64,000 bases of DNA from Bacteroidaceae bacterium. Lineage in GTDB: Bacteria > Bacteroidota > Bacteroidia > Bacteroidales > Bacteroidaceae. Below the pieces are notes generated by a model. It made no database searches, was not told the DNA's origin, and was given only the letters and a program-made list of their open reading frames with translations. This document shows, piece after piece, positions 1 to 10,400 of this stretch; the first letter of the stretch is position 1; each line of letters opens with the position of its first letter. The translations under genes were made by a program, and so were the position numbers. The stretch covers positions 1 through 64,000 of the forward strand of contig JAKSIV010000002.1 of assembly GCA_024398635.1 (NCBI GenBank). Reading direction: 5' to 3'.

Positions 1-18
1 TAATTAACTTACTATACT

Positions 19-73
19 GACGGGTTCCTCTCTTAAAGGCATTGCGCCTTGTGCGGAACCCGTCTTTCTTTTT
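19..73 (+). terminator. Terminator-like hairpin directly before rnpA
   Basis: The arms GACGGGTTCC (19-28) and GGAACCCGTC (55-64) pair perfectly. They enclose a second small hairpin (AAGGC/GCCTT) and are followed by a T-rich tract. The structure ends three bases before the rnpA ATG. It either ends transcription of the gene upstream of the window or acts as a leader that limits rnpA expression. Confidence 0.7.
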
Positions 74-75
74 AC

Positions 76-465
76 ATGGCAGGAGCAAATACATTTTCCA
101 AACAGGAGCGTCTTTGCAGCAGCAAGCTGATAGACAGGCTCTTTACTGAGGGGAACCGGCAGATTTCGGTATTCCCTGTGCGTTTGGTCTGGCTCCTGGC
201 AGATGATATCGAAGGTGTTCAGATTCTTATCAGTGCACCTAAACGTAATTTCCACCACGCTGTAGACCGTAACCGCATTAAACGGCAGATAAGGGAGTTT
301 TACCGCACATCATCGGCTCCGCTTAAGGATTGTGTAGCTGCTCATGGTAAAGGTATGGCCTTGGCGTTTCTCTTCAATGACACCCGCCTTTGGGAAACCG
401 GAAAGCTCTTGCCGCGTCTTGAATCGGCGATGGAAAAATTGATTGAAACCATCTCTGAAAAATGA
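76..465 (+). CDS. rnpA: Ribonuclease P protein component
   Basis: Small basic protein that binds the catalytic RNA of RNase P and helps it mature the 5' ends of tRNAs. About 129 residues, normal for the family. The signature region lies mid-protein, with the basic stretch around [12 protein letters not shown]. The ATG at 76 is preferred over an upstream TTG because [13 protein letters not shown] is a typical RnpA N-terminus. It overlaps yidD by four bases (ATGA), so the two are translationally coupled. The pairing of rnpA with yidD is common across bacteria, which supports the call. A terminator-like hairpin lies immediately upstream, so the promoter is unclear. Confidence 0.93.
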   Translation: MAGANTFSKQERLCSSKLIDRLFTEGNRQISVFPVRLVWLLADDIEGVQILISAPKRNFHHAVDRNRIKRQIREFYRTSSAPLKDCVAAHGKGMALAFLFNDTRLWETGKLLPRLESAMEKLIETISEK

Positions 466-704
466 GAGATCTGTTGAATATTCTTACCAAATCGTTGGGA
501 TGGTTGCTGATGCTTCCCATACGGTTTTACCGCAAATTCATATCACCCCTTACACCGCCTTCATGCCGCTTCACTCCCACCTGCTCAGAGTATGCCATTG
601 AGGCCATTACCAAGCATGGTCCGTTCAAGGGAACATGGCTGGCGATAAGACGTGTTTTGCGCTGCCGTCCGGGCGGAGGCTCGGGGTATGATCCGGTTCC
701 TTGA
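462..704 (+). CDS. yidD: Membrane protein insertion efficiency factor YidD
   Basis: An 80-residue protein of the YidD (DUF37/haemolytic) family, which associates with the inner membrane and aids insertion of membrane proteins by YidC. The family hallmark is clear: [17 protein letters not shown] near residues 33-49 with its conserved cysteines, and [14 protein letters not shown] at the C-terminus. An amphipathic N-terminal segment precedes it. It overlaps rnpA by four bases. The stop codon runs into a short GAATTGA heptad repeat that spans the junction with tatD. Confidence 0.95.
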   Translation: MRDLLNILTKSLGWLLMLPIRFYRKFISPLTPPSCRFTPTCSEYAIEAITKHGPFKGTWLAIRRVLRCRPGGGSGYDPVP

Positions 705-720
705 ATTGAGAATTGAGAAT
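701..720 (+). repeat. GAATTGA heptad repeat at the yidD-tatD junction
   Basis: Two full tandem heptads and a partial third, covering the yidD stop and the presumed TTG start of tatD. The same heptad recurs at the galE-kinase junction and before the GH9 gene. Confidence 0.6.
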
Positions 721-1348
721 CAGGGATATACATACTCATTTATTGCCGGAGGAGCCGGGTAGCGCACTGGTTTGCATCGGTTGCGGACCTGTTCCTGATG
801 GTGCGTTGGAGCAGGGTCATCTGTTCAGTGCGGGACTCCATCCGTGGGACGTTACTGAAAGCTTTGAAAATCAATTGAGTGTGTTGGAAAATATTCTTGC
901 GAATCCCCGGGTTCTGGCGGTTGGCGAGTGCGGCTTCGACGCGTTAAAAGGTCCTTCGCACGAGTTGCAGGAGCAGGCTTTTGTCCGTCAGGTGGAATTA
1001 TCGGAAAAATACGGCAAGCCGATGATACTCCATGTTGTAAGGGATTTTGATAGCGTGATCCGCCTGCGCAAAGAGCTTAAACCCATCCAGCCCTGGCTCA
1101 TCCATGGCTTTCGCGGAGGCCCTGAACAAATGAACCAGCTCTACGCTCAAGGTATCCGGGTCTCGTTCGGCCTCAAGCATAATCCGGAGACAGTCAGACA
1201 GGTTCCGTCGGACCGTCTCTTCCTCGAAACCGACGGAATTTCCTTGATCGGGGATGTGATACAGGCTGCGGCCCTGGCAAGAAATGAATCAGCCGAAACG
1301 ATAGAAAGGTCTATTTTAAGGAATAACAACATTCTTCTTGAGCGATAG
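713..1348 (+). CDS. TatD-family metal-dependent hydrolase
   Basis: Probable metal-dependent DNase/hydrolase of the TatD family (TIM-barrel amidohydrolase fold). Metal-ligand motifs appear in order: DIHTHLL near the N-terminus (two His), VGECGFD (Glu), a His in ILHVVRD, a His in LIHGFRGG, and Asp in LFLETDG. At about 211 residues it is shorter than the usual 250-260, so some barrel loops are missing, but no metal ligand is. The start is probably TTG at 713, since no in-frame ATG precedes the DIHTHL motif; this TTG lies in the heptad repeat. It sits between yidD and tyrS. Its physiological substrate cannot be told from sequence. Confidence 0.85.
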   Translation: MRIRDIHTHLLPEEPGSALVCIGCGPVPDGALEQGHLFSAGLHPWDVTESFENQLSVLENILANPRVLAVGECGFDALKGPSHELQEQAFVRQVELSEKYGKPMILHVVRDFDSVIRLRKELKPIQPWLIHGFRGGPEQMNQLYAQGIRVSFGLKHNPETVRQVPSDRLFLETDGISLIGDVIQAAALARNESAETIERSILRNNNILLER

Positions 1349-1350
1349 TA

Positions 1351-1381
1351 TTGTGACTTTAAACAAAGTATCGTACATTTG
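1351..1381 (+). promoter_or_regulatory. Promoter of tyrS
   Basis: A TTGTG element at 1351 and TACATTTG at 1374-1381 match the Bacteroidetes -33/-7 pattern (TTTG-like, then TAnnTTTG) with close to normal spacing. It lies 33 bases before the tyrS ATG. Confidence 0.65.
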
Positions 1382-1413
1382 CGGGCTTTTGTACAAAATC
1401 TAAGAACATAAAT

Positions 1414-2712
1414 ATGACTAATTTTGTTGAAGAACTGACCTGGAGAGGCATGATTCACCAGATGATGCCCGGTACCGACGAACTCCTGAGCAAGGAACAG
1501 GTTACCGCTTATGTGGGCTTTGATCCCACCGCAGATTCCCTTCATATAGGCCATCTGTGCAGTATCATGATACTCCGCCATTTCCAGCGTTGCGGCCATA
1601 AGCCCCTGGCACTCATTGGCGGCGCTACCGGAATGATAGGTGACCCGAGTGGAAAATCACAGGAGCGTAACCTCCTTAACGAGGAGACTTTGAAGCATAA
1701 TGTGGAGTGTATCCGCAAGCAGCTGGGCAAGTTCCTGGACTTTGACAGCGACGCTCCCAACAAGGCTGAACTTGTAAATAATTATGACTGGCTCAAGGAT
1801 GTGACTTTCCTTGACTTTTCACGTGATATCGGCAAGCACATCACCGTCAATTACATGATGGCAAAGGACTCTGTGAAAAAACGTCTCAACGGTGAGGCTC
1901 GTGACGGACTCTCATTCACCGAGTTCACATATCAGTTGCTTCAGGGTTATGACTTCCTTTACCTGAACGGGCACAAGAACTGCAAACTCCAGATGGGCGG
2001 TGCCGACCAGTGGGGTAATATCACCACAGGTGCAGAGCTCATCCGCCGCATCAACGGAACTGAGTGTTTTGCTCTGACCTGCCCGCTCATAACCAAGTCT
2101 GACGGCACCAAGTTCGGTAAGACTGAAGGCGGTAACGTATGGCTCAACCCCGAGTATACGTCACCTTACAAGTTCTATCAGTTCTGGCTCAACGTAAGCG
2201 ACGAGGACGCCAAGCGCTACATCAAGATCTTCACAAACATCGAAAAGGATGAGTGTGAGGCCCTGATAGCCGAGCACGATGCAGCTCCCCATCTCCGTCT
2301 GGTGCAGAAACGCCTGGCTAAGGATGTAACCTGCATGGTTCACAGTGAGGCTGACTACAAGGCTGCCGCCGAGGCATCTGATATACTTTTCGGCAATACC
2401 GCCAGTGCCGATGACCTCAAGAACATTGACGAGTCAATGCTGCTCTCGGTGTTTGACGGTGTTCCCCAATTCAGGTTCAACCGTGAGGTGCTCAAGCAGG
2501 ATGTCAGGGCCAGTGATTTCCTTACAGACATCTGCCCTGTATTCTTCAGCAAGAGCGAGGCCCGCAAGATGATGCAGGGTGGCGGTGTCAGCATCAACAA
2601 GGAAAAGACCTATGACCATTCCCGCGTTTTCACTGAAGGAGATCTGGTTGACGGCCGCTATATCGTGCTGCAGAGGGGCAGGAAAAACTACTATCTGCTG
2701 ATAGCCGAATAA
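1414..2712 (+). CDS. tyrS: Tyrosyl-tRNA synthetase
   Basis: Class I aminoacyl-tRNA synthetase that charges tRNA-Tyr in the cytoplasm. At 432 residues it has the usual bacterial length. The HIGH signature is at residues 44-47 (DSLHIGHL). The KMSKS-equivalent loop reads KFGKT around residue 232. The stretch [11 protein letters not shown] and MGGADQWGN are typical of TyrRS. The last 65 residues form an S4 RNA-binding domain. It has its own promoter and is followed by tRNA-Gln on the same strand. Confidence 0.97.
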   Translation: MTNFVEELTWRGMIHQMMPGTDELLSKEQVTAYVGFDPTADSLHIGHLCSIMILRHFQRCGHKPLALIGGATGMIGDPSGKSQERNLLNEETLKHNVECIRKQLGKFLDFDSDAPNKAELVNNYDWLKDVTFLDFSRDIGKHITVNYMMAKDSVKKRLNGEARDGLSFTEFTYQLLQGYDFLYLNGHKNCKLQMGGADQWGNITTGAELIRRINGTECFALTCPLITKSDGTKFGKTEGGNVWLNPEYTSPYKFYQFWLNVSDEDAKRYIKIFTNIEKDECEALIAEHDAAPHLRLVQKRLAKDVTCMVHSEADYKAAAEASDILFGNTASADDLKNIDESMLLSVFDGVPQFRFNREVLKQDVRASDFLTDICPVFFSKSEARKMMQGGGVSINKEKTYDHSRVFTEGDLVDGRYIVLQRGRKNYYLLIAE

Positions 2713-2723
2713 GCTAAAAACCC

Positions 2724-2731
2724 TATATTTG
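2724..2731 (+). promoter_or_regulatory. -7 box before tRNA-Gln
   Basis: TATATTTG fits TAnnTTTG and lies 37 bases before the tRNA. No convincing -33 element is visible; tyrS read-through could also supply the tRNA. Confidence 0.45.
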
Positions 2732-2767
2732 CACGCCCTTTGCAACACCAAAAGGGCATAAGGCGAT

Positions 2768-2838
2768 TGTCGTATGGTGTAATGGTAGCACAACAGGTTT
2801 TGGTTCTGTTTGTCCTGGTTCGAATCCGGGTACGACAG
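2768..2838 (+). tRNA. tRNA-Gln (anticodon TTG)
   Basis: The acceptor arms TGTCGTA (2768-2774) and TACGACA (2831-2837) pair, with G as discriminator. The anticodon loop TTTTGGT gives TTG, reading CAA. The T-arm has GGTTCGAATCC. No CCA is encoded. Confidence 0.95.
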
Positions 2839-2884
2839 CTTTTTTAAGATATTTTTTCACAGGTTGGAACAAATCTTAACGTCA

Positions 2885-2923
2885 ATGACACGTTTTCGGT
2901 GGTCTATGCCGGAAACGTGTCAT
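2885..2923 (+). other. Long intergenic hairpin
   Basis: ATGACACGTTTTCGG (2885-2899) pairs with CCGGAAACGTGTCAT (2909-2923): 15 base pairs with one G-T wobble and a nine-base loop. No T tract follows, so it is not a standard terminator. Its last base starts a TATCTTTG box (2923-2930). It could be an operator, a cruciform or part of an RNA. Confidence 0.6.
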
Positions 2924-2937
2924 ATCTTTGTTGCGTA

Positions 2938-3055
2938 AGTTTTCATGCACATATTTGGTTAGTAATTGACTTTCGTGATGTCCTGACTCCGGTCTGAGAA
3001 GATGTGGTTAAGGACTTGAAAAAAGTGGCCGCCGTGACGCGGCCTCTTTTTTTTT
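2938..3055 (+). ncRNA. Candidate small non-coding RNA
   Basis: The gap between tRNA-Gln and the GH43 gene (2839-3162) has no convincing ORF. A -7 box TATCTTTG (2923-2930) would start transcription near 2938, and a strong terminator ends at 3055, giving a transcript of about 115-120 bases. Inside it GTCCT...AGGAC can close a helix around a GAC-TCCG-GTC mini-hairpin. I do not recognise it as a known RNA family. The RNA and both ends are inferred. Confidence 0.35.
3025..3055 (+). terminator. Intrinsic terminator before the GH43 gene
   Basis: GGCCGC (3027-3032) pairs with GCGGCC (3039-3044) and is followed by a long T tract. It ends the proposed small RNA or tRNA transcript and isolates the downstream polysaccharide locus. 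Confidence 0.8.
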
Positions 3056-3087
3056 GTCTTTTTTAAAAAAAAACGGGTAAAAACTGA

Positions 3088-3115
3088 TTTGAAAGCCAAA
3101 AAATCGTTAACTTTG
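3088..3115 (+). promoter_or_regulatory. Promoter of the polysaccharide operon
   Basis: TTTG (3088-3091) and TAACTTTG (3108-3115) resemble the Bacteroidetes -33 and -7 boxes, with a spacer of 16 bases, slightly short. It would drive the GH43 gene at 3163 and probably the FAS1-SusC-SusD run after it. Confidence 0.5.
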
Positions 3116-3162
3116 GCCGCTAACTGAATTTTTAAATAACAATATATTAACCAAAGTAACTT

Positions 3163-4203
3163 ATGAAGAAACGTTATCTTTTCCCTGCGGACTACATGGC
3201 AGACCCCTCTGTACATGTGTTCAACGGCAGAGTTTACATCTATCCTTCACACGACTGGGAATGCGAAAATGTCGAGAATGACAATGGCGACCAGTATGTC
3301 ATGAAAGATTATCACGTCCTTTCCACAGATGACATTATGAACGGCGAGGTCGTTGACCACGGCAAGGTTATAGGCCTGGAAGATATTCCATGGGCTGGCC
3401 GCCAACTTTGGGACTGCGACGTTCAGGAGTATGAAATTGAAGTTCCCACCAACGCAGAGGAACAGGCCCAGGGAATGGGTTACAGCAAGAAAGTCAAGCG
3501 TTACATCATGTACTTCCCCATGAAGGACCGCAACGATGTATTCCATTGGGGTACAGCCATTGCACAGCGTCCCGAGGGACCGTTCATTCCCAATCCCGCT
3601 CCGGTTGCAGGTAGCTACAGCATTGACATGTGCGCTTTCCGCGACGATGCAGACGGTGAGGTTTATGTATACTTCGGCGGTCTGTGGGGCGGACAGCTTC
3701 AGCGCTATAAAGATAACATCCATCTGGAGACTCCCTACCTGCCGGCAGGCAAGGAGGATGCTCTCCCCAGCCGTTGCGTTCGTCTGACCAAGGACGGTCT
3801 CAATTTTGCCGAGGCTCCGCGTCCAATTCTGGTGGTTGACGAAAAGGGCAATCCCCTCAAGGCTGATGATCCGCACCGTTTCTTCGAGGCATCATGGATG
3901 CATAAGTACAAAGGAAAATATTACTTCTCATATTCCACCGGCGACAGCCATTTCCTGTGCTATGCTACCGGTGACAATCCTTACGGTCCTTTCACCTATC
4001 AGGGCGTAATCCTTACTCCCGTCGTAGGCTGGACCACCCATCATTCCATTATAGAGTACAAGGGCAAATGGTATCTTTTCCATCATGACAGTGTGCCTTC
4101 AGGCGGCAAGTCATGGCTCCGCAGCCTTAAGGTGTGCGAGATAGAATATGATGCTCAAGGCCATATCAAGACCATTGAGGGTATTGATATTGATAAGGAG
4201 TGA
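3163..4203 (+). CDS. GH43-family glycosidase, cytoplasmic
   Basis: Glycoside hydrolase family 43 (five-bladed beta-propeller), most likely an alpha-L-arabinofuranosidase or beta-xylosidase. It has 346 residues and no signal peptide, so it should act on imported oligosaccharides in the cytoplasm. The catalytic triad can be placed: Asp14 in ADPSV (general base), Asp155 in SIDMCAF (pKa modulator) and Glu242 in RFFEASW (general acid). The HHSIIEYKGKWYLFHHD stretch near the C-terminus is typical. It starts the locus and is 38 bases before the first FAS1 gene, so probably co-transcribed. Arabinofuranosidase and xylosidase cannot be separated from sequence. Confidence 0.85.
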   Translation: MKKRYLFPADYMADPSVHVFNGRVYIYPSHDWECENVENDNGDQYVMKDYHVLSTDDIMNGEVVDHGKVIGLEDIPWAGRQLWDCDVQEYEIEVPTNAEEQAQGMGYSKKVKRYIMYFPMKDRNDVFHWGTAIAQRPEGPFIPNPAPVAGSYSIDMCAFRDDADGEVYVYFGGLWGGQLQRYKDNIHLETPYLPAGKEDALPSRCVRLTKDGLNFAEAPRPILVVDEKGNPLKADDPHRFFEASWMHKYKGKYYFSYSTGDSHFLCYATGDNPYGPFTYQGVILTPVVGWTTHHSIIEYKGKWYLFHHDSVPSGGKSWLRSLKVCEIEYDAQGHIKTIEGIDIDKE

Positions 4204-4241
4204 TGTTCTGAACGCGATTAATAATATCAAAACAAGCAATA

Positions 4242-7200
4242 ATGAAAAGAATCAAATCTCTTACAAACCGTTCCGGGTTGTTTGGAGTAGTTCTGGCTGT
4301 CATGGCCACGATGTTCGGCATATCTTCATGCCGACCTGATTTTGACCTTGACAAGAGATTCCCCGAATGGCTCGGTACAAGTATCTATGAGACTCTGAAG
4401 GAGGGCTTCAAGAATGACAGCACCGGCCAGGAGTATTCATTCAACACGTTCGTCAGACTTATTGAGGATTTGGATCAGGTAAGTATCCTGGCCAAAACCG
4501 GTAGTAAGACTCTGTTCGTGGCCGATGATGCCGCTTTTGAACGTTTCTTCCAGGATTGTCCGTTCTTTACCGCAAGCGGCGAGAAGGTAACCGGTTATGA
4601 TCAGTTGAGCGATGCTCAGAAGACCATGATCCTTAACGGATCCATGCTCAACAACGTCTATCAGGTGGCTATGCTTTCAAGCAGCCCTGGTAGAGACAAC
4701 GAACCTCCTACACCCGGTACCTGTATGCGTAGGGTTTCGGCTTCGACAGTTCTTGACACCATTCCGGTGGTGGACGCAAGTAATCTTCCCCTCAGGAACA
4801 AGTATTGGGAGCGTCTCCGCAACAAGAATGAAGGCCGTGGCATTGTACTTCTTCAGGATGGAACCAACAAACCTATTATATTCTTTGTTCACAAGTTCCT
4901 CCAGCAGAACAGAATCGACAATGATGACTATGATTTCCTGTTCCGTCTTGGCAGATACAGCAAGATTGGCAAGCCTGCACACAAGCCCGGTGATGCCAGC
5001 GTTAACGGTACTGCCATAGCATGGCCCAACAAGAAGTGCTTCAACGGATTCCTTCACGTGATGGAGGATGTTGTATATCTGTTGCCCAATATGGCTGACT
5101 ACATTGCAACCAACCCCGAGAGCCGTATTTACAGTTCTATCCTTGACAGATTCTCTGTTCCCACATATTCACGTGCCGACAGGGCAGATCGCGATGAGAA
5201 CGTAAGAATGCTGCTCAATGCAGGTCTTGTCAAGAGCGCCAGACTTGAGCAGGCCATGTCTGCAAACGGTGACTCAGTATTTGTAAAGAAATATCTTTCA
5301 GATAGAGCCAGACTGAATCAGAACAACTTTGCTGCCGTTAAGTCAAATCTTGACGGAATTACAGCTCAGAACAATGAGATCCTCAAGTTCGATCCGGGAT
5401 GGAACAGCTATTTCTCATCAGCCAACGCAGCTAATGCCGATGTAGCTCTCCAGGAGGATATGGGTCTTATGCTTGTTCCTCTGGATTCAGCTCTTATGAA
5501 ATGGTGGCTTGACGAGAGCCAGGTCGGTGCCCGACTCAGAGCTACATTCGGTCTCAAGAAGGACATGCCTGCCGAGTCCATGACAAAGGATGATATCATT
5601 GAAGATATGGCCGGTATACCTATGAATGTAATTGTTGAGCTTGTCAACAACAACATGCAGTATTCTCTGGTCAGCTCTGTTCCAAGTAAGTTCATGAGTG
5701 TGCTCAATGATGCTCAGGATCCTTTCTTTGAGGATAAGTCACGTGCTGAGGCCGAGGCTACAATAGATGATGTTGTTATGTGCTGCAACGGTGCTGTATA
5801 CTTTACCTCTACCGTATATGTTCCTACCACATACAGATCTGTAGCTTATCCGGTTATCGTGAACCAGAGACTTAAGATCATTGACTGGGCAATCCGCGAG
5901 GATGAGGAGTTGGCTTACAAGGCCTATCTTAACTCAATGGTTGCAGAGTACAGCTTCTTTGTTCCTCTCACCGACACTATCGGCAGAGATCTTCCTGAAT
6001 TCAAGGACAAGATGGTATGGATTGACCCCGCTTCATTCTATTTCAAGGCACAGGGTCTTGGCAGTATCAAGGCTGTAGCCATGAGATACGGAAAGCTGGA
6101 TCCCACTGATGAAAAGGAGGAGAGCAAGATCATATGTGATGTTTATGATTACGATGAAACTACCGGTCAGTTCACCGATTACGGTCTGCAGATGGTTCCT
6201 GGAATGAAGAAGGATGCTTCAGGAAACGACGTTGAGAATGAAGCCAAACTGTTTGTTCGCAACCGTATGCTTGACATCATGGATTATCATATCATAATAG
6301 GTGATGTGGAATCACCCACTGTAATGGATCCCAATGGTTACTCCTACTTCAGGACCAAGGGACGCGGAACCATCCGTTTCAAGGGTGTTGCCGATCCCGT
6401 AAACGACTACGAGGATATGATTGTCCAGGGTGGCTGGCAGATAGAGAATGAAGGATTGGGAGATGCCATTGAGAGACCCGTCAGGGTCATTCAGCGTGTC
6501 GACCTGTCCAAGAAGACCTCTCTTACCCCCGGTAACGGTCGTACCTATATCATTGACCGTCCTCTGCAGCCTTCCAGAAAGTCTGTATACGACATTCTTT
6601 CAGATGCAACCAACTATCCCGAGTTCTCATCATTCTTCAAACTGATGCAGAGTACCGGAATATTTGCACCGACATCTAATTCAAACTACATAGGTTCACA
6701 ACAGTGTGTTTCAACGTTCAATACGTACCATTACACTGTTTACGTTCCTAAGAACGATGCGATAGACGCCCTTTACAAGAGCAAGGTACTGTTTACTGAT
6801 GCTCAGTTTGATTCAATCGTAAATGAGTATAACCTTAATCTCTATGAGGCTTTGAAGGATGCTTATGAAGATGAGGATGACTACAATGTCCAGAAAGAGG
6901 ACAGCGTCATATCAGCAAGAATGAAGCCCTATCTCTATACATTGTCTGCAGAAATGTTCGGAAAGACGGATAGTGCAGGTGTTGAAAAGGCAACAGCTTT
7001 GCAAGGTAAAACTGAGACAGATGCTGATTACGAAAGCCGTTTCGCTGCAAACTATTTCGTTAACCTGAAACGTGAACAGATGAAGAATTTCGTCAAGTAT
7101 CATATTCAGGATAACTCAGTATATATCGGTGCCGATTTCAATGCCGGTATGGACGAGCGTACCGGTTTGCCGGCCGAGAAGGCTGATTATGAGACCGCTT

Positions 7201-7472
7201 ACCTGAATAATAACCAGCAGTTCGTGAAACTGACTGTAAAGGGCGGTGACAATATCCAGGTTACAGACAAGAAGGGTAATACCCGCGAGGTTCAGCAGAT
7301 CAACAGTACCACCGGTAAACCTTATTATAATATAATGTGCCGTGAGTACGAGATCAAGACCAGCGGAACCGCTACTGAGACAGATTACAACTGTTTCTCA
7401 ATTGAGACTTCATCGTATGCGGTTATCCATCTGATTGATGAGCCGTTGAACAATGGCGAAATGAATTTCTAA
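4242..7472 (+). CDS. Large FAS1 (fasciclin) domain lipoprotein
   Basis: A 1076-residue exported lipoprotein: a hydrophobic N-terminal segment ends in the lipobox GISSC. At least two, probably three, fasciclin-like (FAS1) regions are visible: near residues 45-150 (SKTLFVADDAAF motif), a degenerate one in the middle, and one around 780-1000 (YTVYVPKNDAID ... VKYHIQDNSVY). The family is associated with adhesion and binding; no catalytic motif is seen. It lies 18 bases before a SusC gene, where surface glycan-binding lipoproteins are often encoded, so a surface binding role is inferred. The same FAS1-SusC-SusD order is repeated downstream. Confidence 0.75.
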   Translation: MKRIKSLTNRSGLFGVVLAVMATMFGISSCRPDFDLDKRFPEWLGTSIYETLKEGFKNDSTGQEYSFNTFVRLIEDLDQVSILAKTGSKTLFVADDAAFERFFQDCPFFTASGEKVTGYDQLSDAQKTMILNGSMLNNVYQVAMLSSSPGRDNEPPTPGTCMRRVSASTVLDTIPVVDASNLPLRNKYWERLRNKNEGRGIVLLQDGTNKPIIFFVHKFLQQNRIDNDDYDFLFRLGRYSKIGKPAHKPGDASVNGTAIAWPNKKCFNGFLHVMEDVVYLLPNMADYIATNPESRIYSSILDRFSVPTYSRADRADRDENVRMLLNAGLVKSARLEQAMSANGDSVFVKKYLSDRARLNQNNFAAVKSNLDGITAQNNEILKFDPGWNSYFSSANAANADVALQEDMGLMLVPLDSALMKWWLDESQVGARLRATFGLKKDMPAESMTKDDIIEDMAGIPMNVIVELVNNNMQYSLVSSVPSKFMSVLNDAQDPFFEDKSRAEAEATIDDVVMCCNGAVYFTSTVYVPTTYRSVAYPVIVNQRLKIIDWAIREDEELAYKAYLNSMVAEYSFFVPLTDTIGRDLPEFKDKMVWIDPASFYFKAQGLGSIKAVAMRYGKLDPTDEKEESKIICDVYDYDETTGQFTDYGLQMVPGMKKDASGNDVENEAKLFVRNRMLDIMDYHIIIGDVESPTVMDPNGYSYFRTKGRGTIRFKGVADPVNDYEDMIVQGGWQIENEGLGDAIERPVRVIQRVDLSKKTSLTPGNGRTYIIDRPLQPSRKSVYDILSDATNYPEFSSFFKLMQSTGIFAPTSNSNYIGSQQCVSTFNTYHYTVYVPKNDAIDALYKSKVLFTDAQFDSIVNEYNLNLYEALKDAYEDEDDYNVQKEDSVISARMKPYLYTLSAEMFGKTDSAGVEKATALQGKTETDADYESRFAANYFVNLKREQMKNFVKYHIQDNSVYIGADFNAGMDERTGLPAEKADYETAYLNNNQQFVKLTVKGGDNIQVTDKKGNTREVQQINSTTGKPYYNIMCREYEIKTSGTATETDYNCFSIETSSYAVIHLIDEPLNNGEMNF

Positions 7473-7490
7473 TAAGCAAACGTACAGAAA

Positions 7491-10400
7491 ATGAAATATA
7501 CTGATAGATTATTTAAGGGGGCTTTGGCCATAATTCTGGCCGTAATGCCCGGTTTGCTTCAGGCACAGAAGGCCGGCGATGTCATCAGTGGTGTCATCAA
7601 TGACCAGGAAGGCCCAATGATGATGGTGAACGTGACTGAGAGGGATGCTGCCGATCGTATCGTGGCTCATGCCATCACAGATATGGAAGGTAACTTCTCT
7701 TTCCGTCTGGTCAACCCCAATGACCGCCTTCAGGTAACATACGTAGGTTATGAGACTGTTGATATCCCCATCAACAAGACCTACTTTGAGATTAACATGA
7801 AGGAGCAGGGAGAGCTTCCTACTGTTGAAATTACTGCTGATCGCGTACAGGAGACAACAGGTCTTCCTATTCCTCTGCGTGAGGCATCAAGTGTAGTACA
7901 GACCATCAATATGGAGGATTTTGAAGGCCTTGGTATAACAACTGTCGATGAGGCTCTTCAGGGTCAGGTTGCAGGACTTGATATCGTGTTTGACTCAGGT
8001 GACCTGGGTTCACGTTCCACAATGCGTCTGCGTGGTCAGTCAACCCTGACAGGTGACGGTAACCCGCTGATTGTTATTGACGGTAACATCCTGTCAATTG
8101 ATGAGAATACAAAGAACCAGTTTGCCGATGGCTTGCAGAATTATCTGGATGCAGGTCTGGAGGCACAGTTCGAGCAGGACCGTCTGGCTGAGTTGTTGAG
8201 TATCAACCCGTCGGATATCGCTTCCATATCATTCCTTAAGGATGCCTCCGCTACCGCTATCTGGGGTATGCGTGGTGCCAACGGTGTTATGGAGATCAAG
8301 ACCAAGCGTGGTCGGCGCGGTGCAACACGTGTCAACTACTCATACCGTCTTAACGCCAACTTCCAGCCCGAAGGTTACAGGTATCTTAACGGTGACCAGT
8401 ACACCATGTTCGTCAAGGAGTCTCTGTTCAACCCGCAGTTGGACGATGCTCTGACCAATGACATCTGGGAGATCAACTACGTTAAGACCAAACCCGAATA
8501 TGAAATGTGGAATGACAATACCGATTGGGTAGGTGCAGTAAAGAAGGTAGGTATCTCACATTCACATAACCTTTCAGTATCGGGTGGTGGTGATAAGGCC
8601 AACTTCCGTATTTCGGCCGGTTTCGATGATGAGACAGGTACCGTAGTAGGACAGAAGATGAACCGTTTCACTACGCGTGTAAACTTTGACTACTTTGTAT
8701 CAGAGCGTATCAAGGTTTCAACCAACTTCTCACTGTCATACTCCAACAACCGTCGTAGCGGTAACACCGCTGTAAGCAGTGCTCAGGAGATGATGCCTAA
8801 CCTGGCTATCTACTATGAGGATCCTCTCACAGGAGAGCCTACCGGTGTTTACTACCTTATGCCTGAAACCGCTTCTTCACAGCTTCCCAAGCAGAACAAC
8901 CCGTTGCTTGAGGCTGCCGAGAAGGAGAGTTACAGCATAAACCTGAACGTAAACCCGGACTTCCATCTTACATATAACCTGTTGGGACTTGATAACAACC
9001 AGACCCGTCTCACATATGAGGGTCAGGTTCAGTTCGGTGTGACCAACAGCAGCAGTGAGAACTATACTCCGCAGACTCTGTCACGTAACGGTTGGAAAGA
9101 CCAGAATGCAAACTCCACATCAACGAGTGCCAACAAGAACTCTTCGATCAATACTCAGCATTCACTTACATTCCAGCCGCACCTTAAGAACCGTAACCAC
9201 AGCATCATGGCTATGGCCCGTCTGACGGTTCAGAACAGTAACGGCAAGAGCCTGAATACCGGTGTAGGTGGACTTCCTTCAGGAACATTCAAGTCGCCGG
9301 GTCTGCCTGGACGTATCACCAGCATGAGTACCGGTGCCAGCCGCAGCCGTAGCGTAGGTGTTACAACCCAGATTCACTACTCATACAAGAGTAAGTATTC
9401 GGTCACCTTCACTACCCGTTCAGATGGTACCACCCGTACAGGTAATGCCAAGAAGTGGGGAACCTTCCCTGCAGCATCGGCCCGTTGGAATATATCTGAT
9501 GAGAAGTGGTTTGACGGTATCCGTGACAGCGGTCTGCTTACCATGGCGGGATTCAATGTCAGCTGGGGTTTCACAGGAAACGCCCCGGGCGGTGATGACA
9601 TGTTCCGCAGCCGTTATTCATCAGGCAGTTCATACATGGGTACGACCACCATTTATCCTGCTAATATCCGACTCAGCGATTTCCAGTGGGAGGAGTCAAC
9701 TCAGTGGAACTTCGGTTTGAATCTGGGTATGTTCAAGGATAAGTTGAATGCAAACATCAACTTCTATCATACCACCAATGATAAGCTGATCAACAACAAC
9801 TATCCTATTCCTTCATCTTCAGGTTTCACATCACTTGCAGCAGTTAACGACGGTAAGATGATGAACGAGGGTTGGGATTTGACCGTTTCGGCTAACCGTA
9901 TCTATTCTACCAGAATTGCCGGTAAGGACTTCAGCATCGGCGGTAACATCAACTTTGGTGACAACACCAACCAGGTGCTTGAGATGAATGATGTTATCCT
10001 TAAGAGCTGGCAGCAGGATTTTGATATGAGTAATCCTCATACCAAGTACCTCTCATATGTAGCTCTTAAGAACTCATACGGTTCAATCTACGGATTCAAG
10101 TATAAAGGTATCTATCAGTACACAGACTGGAGTGAGGTAGAGGTTCCCGGCGTAAGCGGTCCTAACGCTCCTGTCGTAAAGGATGCCGACGGTAACGTTA
10201 TCCTTGACTCAAAGGGTAAGACCAAGCCTATGGTATTCGGCTTTGGTGAACTGACCAATGTCTATAAATTCGTAGGTGGTGATGTTATATATGAGGATAT
10301 CAACCATGACGGTAATATCAACGAGCTTGATATCGTTTATCTGGGTAGTTCACTGCCTAAGTTGAACGGTGGTTTCAGCGTTCGTATGTCATGGGGACGT

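Noticed and set aside
3247-3876. 209-codon ORF antisense to the first GH43 gene
   Set aside because: All three catalytic motifs are on the plus strand; the antisense frame has no support.
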